From: Tetradesmus obliquus
Taxonomy: Eukaryota > Chlorophyta > Chlorophyceae > Sphaeropleales > Scenedesmaceae
NCBI GenBank assembly: GCA_030272155.1
Contig: CP126191.1
Location: 1,572,501 to 1,636,500 of the forward strand
Direction: 5' to 3'
Length of the DNA: 64,000 nucleotides
This document shows, piece after piece, positions 59,601 to 64,000 of this stretch. Numbering within the stretch: the first letter of the stretch is position 1; every line of letters starts with the position of its first letter. The position numbers were made by a program, and so were the translations under genes. The notes beneath the pieces were generated by a model. It searched no databases and was not told the DNA's origin. It saw nothing but the letters and a program-made list of their open reading frames with translations.

Positions 59601-60550
59601 GCAAGTCCGTACTCACAGCTGTATGGTCAACAGCAGCAGAAGCAGCAGCCACAGCAGCAGTTCAACGGTTCACAAGACGAGGACGAGTTGTATGGCCAGG
59701 CTGCAGGCGAGGGTGGTGCAGCAGGCTTTGGAGGGCTGAAAGCTCAGATGGGCTTTGGGCAGCAGCAGCAGCAGCAGCATGCGCCGCAGCAGCAGATGCT
59801 GCAGGGAGGTGGCCAGGCTGGTTACTTGGGTGCAGATGAATGGGATGATGAGGATGAGTTTGATGCAGCAATGACAGATGCTGTGTATGCAGCTGCACCA
59901 GCTGCTGGGGGTGGAGCCGCAAGGCAGCAGGGCGGTGCCAGCAGCTGGCCTAACCAACAGCAGCAAGGCAGCATGGCAGGTGCAGCAGGGCAGCAGCAGC
60001 AGGCCAGGGGCACATGGCCTCAGCAGCAGCAGCAGCAGCAGAGGCAGGCTGGCGTGCAGCAGAAGCAGCAGGGAGGGGGCTTTGGGGGGTTGCAGGCACA
60101 GATGGGGTACGGCCAGCAGCAGCAGCAGCCGGCAGCAGGGGTGCGATCGGGGTCCGGTGGCGGTTCTGGTGGCGGCTATGCGCAAGCAGCAGCAGCAGCA
60201 GCAGCAGGAGGAGGTATGGGCAGCTATCAGCAGCCTCAAGTGTCACCCAGGTTTGGAGGTGGCCAGTTTGGCGGGCAGCAGGGTATGGCCACAAACATAA
60301 CAGAGCTGCAGCTGTCGCAGGATACGGATGATTTTGAATTTGAGGGTGCGTTTGACAACGGGGATGGCGGCTACGGCCAGCAACCTGGGTACGGCCAGCA
60401 GCAGTACATGCAGCAGCAGCAGCAGAGGCAGCCGCAGCAGCAGGGGCAGTACAGGGCGCAAGGCGGGTTTGGTGGAGGAATGGGCCAGCAGGTTGGCATG
60501 GCTGCTGGGGGTGCTAGTGCCGGGATGGGTGGAGGCAATAGGTTCGGAGG

Positions 60551-60588
<38 letters not shown>

Positions 60589-60713
60589 GTAGAGGAGGTA
60601 TGGCACAGCGCGGTGGTGCTGGCGGCCGTGGCGGTTTTGGCGGTGTGAACCAGCAGCAGGCGATGCAGCGGCAGGGGCAGATGGGCTACAACAACCAGCA
60701 GCAATGGGAGTGA
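51154..60713 (+). CDS. SAP-domain / RRM protein with prion-like Gln/Gly-rich tail
   Basis: Nine exons, all phases consistent: 51154-51246, 51867-52952, 53185-53283, 53757-54383, 54843-54947, 55273-55412, 55696-56332, 56616-56768, 57699-60713 (about 1,984 residues). Residues 1-45 are a SAP domain (YAEMTVPQLKQELQARGIDA then GRKADLIARLEA), a DNA/chromatin-binding fold. Next comes a 350-residue Asp/Glu/Gln-rich stretch, then RRM-like pieces: ILRVSNISAGVTPEELRQLL, VTLFISGVLCDDAALRALLE, YAFAEFALPEGALAALRAIN, and ALRSALGRYGAVATAQ with EATVEFQNSGSADAAYRALL. A KR-rich acidic linker holds four VKSE motifs (resembling the SUMO-site pattern). The last 1,000 residues are RGG/GF then Gln/Gly/Met-rich, like prion-like RNA-binding proteins. 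A nuclear RNA-processing or chromatin-RNA role is inferred. The architecture recalls Acinus/SAFB-type proteins, but orthology is not shown. Six of its eight introns have CTG-rich acceptors and five have ghost exon copies. Confidence 0.85.
51229..51766 (+). repeat. Five tandem copies of the SAP exon end
   Basis: The end of exon 1 (GGCATCGATGCCAAG|gtgggcgggc, edge 51246) is repeated with matching edges at 51342, 51469, 51657 and about 51766, at spacings of 96, 127, 188 and 109 bp. Copies include donor-like GTGGGCGGGC and a downstream GGCAGATACCTG motif. The + frame is open from 51154 to 51762, so the 51342 donor (+96 nt) could be used in frame. Confidence 0.87.
51432..51634 (+). repeat. G-runs and (GT)n tract in intron
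   Basis: A G-run of about 20 lies near 51436-51453. A (GT)n tract of about 31 units (51549-51611) leads directly into a second G-run of about 21 (51614-51634). These lie in the SAP-RRM first intron, inside the ghost-copy array, and arise from its GTGTGT...GGGG segment. They could form Z-DNA and G-quadruplex structures. Confidence 0.9.
54342..54600 (+). repeat. Three tandem copies of SAP-RRM exon 4 end
   Basis: CTGCAGGGGCGGCCGCTCAT (encoding LQGRPLMFE) near the end of exon 4 (edge 54383) recurs at about 54449 and 54558, 107-110 bp apart, each preceded by GATGCATC(T/C)(T/C)GCAG. The second copy keeps a GTGGGTT donor-like edge; the third is decayed. Spacing is not a multiple of three. Confidence 0.88.
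54788..54840 (+). repeat. (CTG)18 run abutting acceptor
   Basis: A perfect CTG run runs straight into the acceptor of exon 5: the last CTG is followed by CAG at the intron end (54842). The repeat itself supplies the polypyrimidine tract. Confidence 0.93.
54908..55056 (+). repeat. Ghost copy of SAP-RRM exon 5 end
   Basis: CAGCTGGTGCGCGCCTTCGT and following bases at the end of exon 5 (edge 54947) recur at about 55019-55054 with a GTGAGG donor-like edge, 107 bp downstream. There are about four mismatches and one small deletion. Confidence 0.88.
56675..57001 (+). repeat. Ghost copy of SAP-RRM exon 8
   Basis: The last ~96 bases of exon 8 (56675-56768, encoding ALQLVGVPGSCRSEAALRSA) recur at 56908-57000 with about eight mismatches and the same GTGCG donor. 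The copy reads open as ALQLVGVPGSCRSEAALRSA LGRYGTVASAQ but lacks the exon's first 20 residues and a clear acceptor, so mutually exclusive use is possible but not shown. Confidence 0.88.
57121..57290 (+). repeat. 46-bp tandem repeat, nearly four copies
   Basis: A 46-base pyrimidine-rich unit (CCACCTGACGCATGCTGTGT, CTCCTTCCCGTG, TTTATGTCCTCTTC) is repeated about 3.7 times in the intron before exon 9 of SAP-RRM. Each copy ends in a splice-acceptor-like pyrimidine tract; the last runs into TTCCAG. Confidence 0.9.
57286..57760 (+). repeat. Four copies of the acceptor and start of SAP-RRM exon 9
   Basis: The real exon starts at 57699 (GTGCCGCAGCAGCGTGCGCG). Copies start at 57526 (near-identical for ~45 bases), 57421 and 57296 (decayed), each after a pyrimidine tract and (T)GCAG or CCAG. 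Spacings are 125, 105 and 173 bp. A TCAAACCTGACC or TCAAAACTGACC motif precedes several copies. Confidence 0.87.
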
Positions 60714-61802
60714 GGCGTGCTGTGTTGTGAAAGCACATAATGTGCATGACCAGCGTCCTTCGATATCCTCGCTTTGTATAGAAATCGTCATTTTACAAAG
60801 GCACAGCCAGTGCATGTGCCCGCGCGTGTTGGCTCTGAGCGGCGTTGCGATGCAGAGTGCTGCTTGGTAAAGGTGCAGCTACACATGTATGTGTTGAACA
60901 TAGCTCAATGCTCTGGCTGACGGGATGGCCTTGCGCTGGCCTTTGATGCAGAACTGGATTAGCTGTGTTTGCATTTTGCTACTGCAAAGTGTGTTACCTG
61001 CAGCTCTTTATATGATCAGCTGCAGCTGGGTGTGTGAAGCAGACACAAGAAACGCGCGCCCCGGAGACGATCAGCGCTCTTAGCATGTACGGTATTTACT
61101 TGCAGCGTTAAGGATATCGCAGCACGTCTTTTGGGCGACGACCTGAGAGTGTCACTGACTACACTACACCAGGGCTACCTCAGACTACAAAGGGGCAGAA
61201 GCCCGTCAGTGCTCGTTCCCCCCCAGGCATCGTGGCTACTGGGAACAGCACTGACCAGGTTGTATTTTGTTTGCAGGTAATACTAGAACAAGTAGAAGGA
61301 GCAGCAGCACTAGAGTGTGAAGTTGCAGCAGCCATGATGGCCTGGGGGAGCCGTCTACTAGCTATGTGAGTATCCATGATACTGCATTATGCTTGTAATG
61401 AATGCAATCGGCAACTATCTATTTGGGGCAGTGGTTGTCGACTCGACGATGCGCGTACTTTCGCGCCCATCCAGTATGACAATGGGACAGCATGACGCCG
61501 AATCACGTGCTGCTACCCCACTTGATTACAATACTGATACTACATTGTTGAAAACTAGTTAGACGTGCGTACCATCCTTTGCTTCGCACGAGTACGGTTG
61601 GCGGAAGTACATCGCGCGTCCGTTTGTCAGCCGAATTTTGTTGCTTCACTTGCATCTGATTGCAGCGAAATCAAGAAATCGTCCAAACTGTTCTATAAAT
61701 AGGAGACAGTCAGTGACAAGAGGAGCTTCACGCCTGACTCTCTCGGACTGCTGCCTGCTGCATGGCATGCACGCTTTGACATCGCAAGCGAAGCGCAGCA
61801 GC
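60714..61802. other. Intergenic region between SAP-RRM and second subtilase
   Basis: It contains the 3' untranslated region of SAP-RRM and the promoter of the rightward subtilase. Less triplet-rich and more AT-rich than its surroundings. No coding chain is seen. Confidence 0.5.
61694..61700 (+). promoter_or_regulatory. TATA box of second subtilase
   Basis: TATAAAT in the context CTATAAATAGG lies 109 bases upstream of the predicted start codon (61803). Transcription would begin near 61725. This is the clearest core-promoter element in the window. Confidence 0.65.
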
Positions 61803-62332
61803 ATGCGTCTGCTGTTAATAGCAACTGTAGTATGGACGTTTTGTATCAGCGGGACTCACGCAGCAGACCATGCCCTGAACGCTGTGGATGCTGCTGAGGA
61901 TGTGGTGCTGAATGTGAGTATTGAGACAGAATGCAAATTACCAGGTGAATGCCCTGTTGCAACGATGATGTTTACCAAAACACTCAGTACCGGGCAATTG
62001 TACAAAGCACCACAAAGTTCAGGGCGGCGCCGATCTCTGACATGACTGCATAACCAGGTTGCTGCTGCTGCGCCAGCAACACCAGCAGGCGGACAGCAGC
62101 GAAAAGATTTTGTAGAGTTGTACCTAATGTGACATAGAAAGTCTCTGCCAGTTTGAGTTTGGTGCCGCACCTGGCAGGTTGAGCAACCAGATCATACTGT
62201 CCATGAGTGTTGCCTCTGCATCTTTGCACTTGCAGGACAGCGACGCTCCAGTCGCTGTGGCGGCTGCTTGGCAGGCAGCAGTGCCATCCCTGATAGGAGC
62301 AGATGGGCCGCTGCTGACACAGGTGGGCTGGC

Positions 62333-62381
<49 letters not shown>

Positions 62382-62434
62382 GCAGCAGCAGCAGCAGCAG
62401 CAGCAGCGGCAGCAGCAGCAGCAGCAGTAGCAGC

Positions 62435-62471
<37 letters not shown>

Positions 62472-63051
62472 GCATGAAGGCCCTGGCCAGAACTACATCA
62501 AAATTTGATAACAGCTGACCACAGCCAGTAGTGGCTGAGCAGCCTGGCAGGGTTTTGTGGTGAAGGGTTGGCATCCTCATCCCTGTATCAGCGTTGGCAT
62601 CCTCGCTTCTATACAGGACCCACATGCAACCTCCCTCTCTGTATGACAATGTCTGTAACCGGCACAGTGCTGCAGTGGCACAGTAGGTGCTCTGGAGTTT
62701 CCCAGACCCTTTTGCAAGGCATCAATTCACTCTATGAGTGCCTGCTGCTGAAGATTTGATCATCTTGTGTTCAAATGCAGGTGGAAGCCGCCCAGAGGCT
62801 AGGACTGTCAGGCAAGGGCACCACCGTGTGTGTCATCGACACGGGCGTTGACATCAGCCACCCCAACTTTGGCGCGTGCAGCGAGGGCATCCGTGGCAGG
62901 GCCTGCAGGGTCAAGTTTGGCTTCGATGCAGAGAGCGACTCCAGGGACCCTGTGAGTGTGCCTGACAGCGGTACTACAGATATGAAGTTGCAGTGCATAG
63001 ATAGGTTGTACAGAGTTCACCATGCCAAGTGGCATGTGTACCGACAGCAGA

Positions 63052-63096
<45 letters not shown>

Positions 63097-63912
63097 GCAA
63101 TTTAGTCTTGCATTGTGGGGTCCTTCTGCATGCTGGTCTGGATGCTGCAGTAGAACATGGTGGCACTCACGCCTGTTGGCTCACATGGCGCCCATCCTGC
63201 GTCACGGCTACAAGGTCCAGCAACAGCAGAACAAGTTGCAGTGACATCAGCAGCGCGGAGCAAGATGCAGCCGCTGCTGCCTGCACATGCCCACATGTAT
63301 GCTGCATCCCTCTTTTTCCCCCTGCCCTGCATCATTCCAATGCCAGTCCCCCAGGAGAACAGACTCAGCGGAGGCGGGCCATGGCACGCATGTGGCTGGC
63401 ATTGCAGCGCCATGAGTTGTCAACGCAGCCACTGCTGCCGCCCATACCCATACATGCTGTGGCCTTACTACCTCTCTGTCCATGCCTTCCGTGCAGTCCC
63501 CAAGGCGGACCGTCACAGCAGACGCTGGCCATGGCACGCATGTGGCATTCCTGCTGTGCCGCAACACCGCTAACCTCCTTCCCCCTTCCGTGCCTGCAGT
63601 TCCCCGGGCGGACCGACACAGCGGAGGCGGGCCATGGCACGCATGTAGCTGGCATTGCAGCGCCATGAGTTGTTAATGCAGCCACTGCTGCCGCCCATAC
63701 CCATACATGCTGTGCCCTGTCTTTCTGTAACCTCTCTGTCCATGCCTTCCGTGCAGTCCCCGAGGAGAACCGACACAGCCGAGGCAGGTCATGGCACGCA
63801 TGTGGCTGGCATAGCAGTTGGTGGCTTCCCTGACAAGCTGCTGGACGCTGCAGGCAAGCCCCTGCCGTACCAGCGCGGGGTGGCGTATGAGGCACGCCTG
63901 GGAGCATTGCGG
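61803..63912 (+). CDS. Second subtilisin-like serine protease, 5' part (runs past window end)
   Basis: Exons seen, all phase 0: 61803-61913, 62236-62322, 62781-62951, 63757-63912, with more beyond 64000. The start gives a signal peptide (MRLLLIATVVWTFCISGTHA); an in-frame ATG at 61767 would add 12 residues. Catalytic Asp lies in TTVCVIDTGVDISHPNFGAC and His in TDTAEAGHGTHVAGIAVGG; the Ser part is outside the window. The spacing and the FGA/GR insert differ from the 17327-26341 subtilase, and only a short region precedes the Asp domain, so this is a different subfamily rather than a recent duplicate. The intron before the His exon holds three ghost copies of that exon's start. The intron after 62322 begins with a long CAG run. 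Confidence 0.88.
62334..62472 (+). repeat. Long interrupted CAG run in subtilase-2 intron
   Basis: About 46 CAG units with a few CGG and TAG interruptions begin about ten bases after the donor at 62322. This is one of few triplet runs in CAG rather than CTG sense orientation, and it sits at the intron 5' end, not at the acceptor. A shorter CAG run (63054-63094) follows the next donor. Confidence 0.92.
63340..63830 (+). repeat. Four tandem copies of the catalytic-His exon start
   Basis: The real exon starts at 63757. Copies of its CAG acceptor and first ~60 bases start near 63350, 63497 and 63600. Each keeps the codons of AGHGTHVA, and each is preceded by the same CTCTCTGTCCATGCCTTCC-type leader or part of it. 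Copies one and three run to a TGA after GIAAP. Spacings are about 147, 103 and 157 bp. Confidence 0.9.
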
Positions 63913-64000
63913 GTGAGTGATGTGCACATGGCTGTGGAAATTAATCTGGAGGACTGTGTTGTGCTGAGAATGTACTAGATTATGCTGGTGGATTGGCCTG

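Overview
This window looks like nuclear DNA of a chlorophycean green alga. The evidence is intron-dense genes with GT-AG junctions, a secreted protein carrying the two halves of a pherophorin domain (a cell-wall/matrix domain typical of Chlorophyceae), very Ala- and Gln-rich low-complexity proteins, and pervasive CAG/CTG triplet runs. Species assignment is inference; a Scenedesmus/Chlamydomonas-like relative would fit. I saw no rRNA, tRNA, CRISPR array, organellar gene or virus-like element. All gene models were built by eye from reading frames, splice signals and intron-phase agreement, without transcript data.

Layout. 1-4384: no gene recognised. 4385-11712 (-): six-exon gene for a predicted membrane protein with signal peptide, ankyrin-like repeats, one membrane segment and a giant Gln/Ala/Ser tail. 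It shares a 372-bp divergent promoter with 12085-15400 (+), the nuclear-pore protein Nup62. 17327-26341 (-): a complete 17-exon plant-type subtilase. 27990-28584 (-): a small secreted cysteine-rich protein. 30907-35695 (-): a pherophorin domain fused to a papain-like domain whose catalytic Cys is Ser. 36316-38277 (+): a DUF1348/NTF2-like protein. 39153-43267 (-): a secreted protein of unknown function. 44197-49657 (-): an SRRM1/SRm160-type splicing co-activator (PWI domain plus SR-rich tail) with a hAT-type MITE in one intron. 51154-60713 (+): a SAP-RRM protein with a prion-like Gln/Gly tail. 61803 onward (+): the 5' part of a second subtilase, cut by the window end.

The genes fall into two loose groups: nuclear RNA/pore functions (NUP62, SRRM1, SAP-RRM) and secretory or matrix functions (two subtilases, pherophorin-papain, two secreted unknowns, ankyrin membrane protein). 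No operon-like logic is expected.

The most striking feature belongs to the introns. In seven of the ten genes, the stretch of exon next to a splice junction, together with adjoining intron, is repeated once to four times inside the intron, often about 90-130 bp apart. These ghost copies keep the exon edge and often a splice-site-like sequence. In three cases the frame stays open through the extra copy, so alternative donors could add in-frame residues. A second theme is that triplet runs close upstream of acceptors are CTG on the sense strand, as if serving as polypyrimidine tracts.
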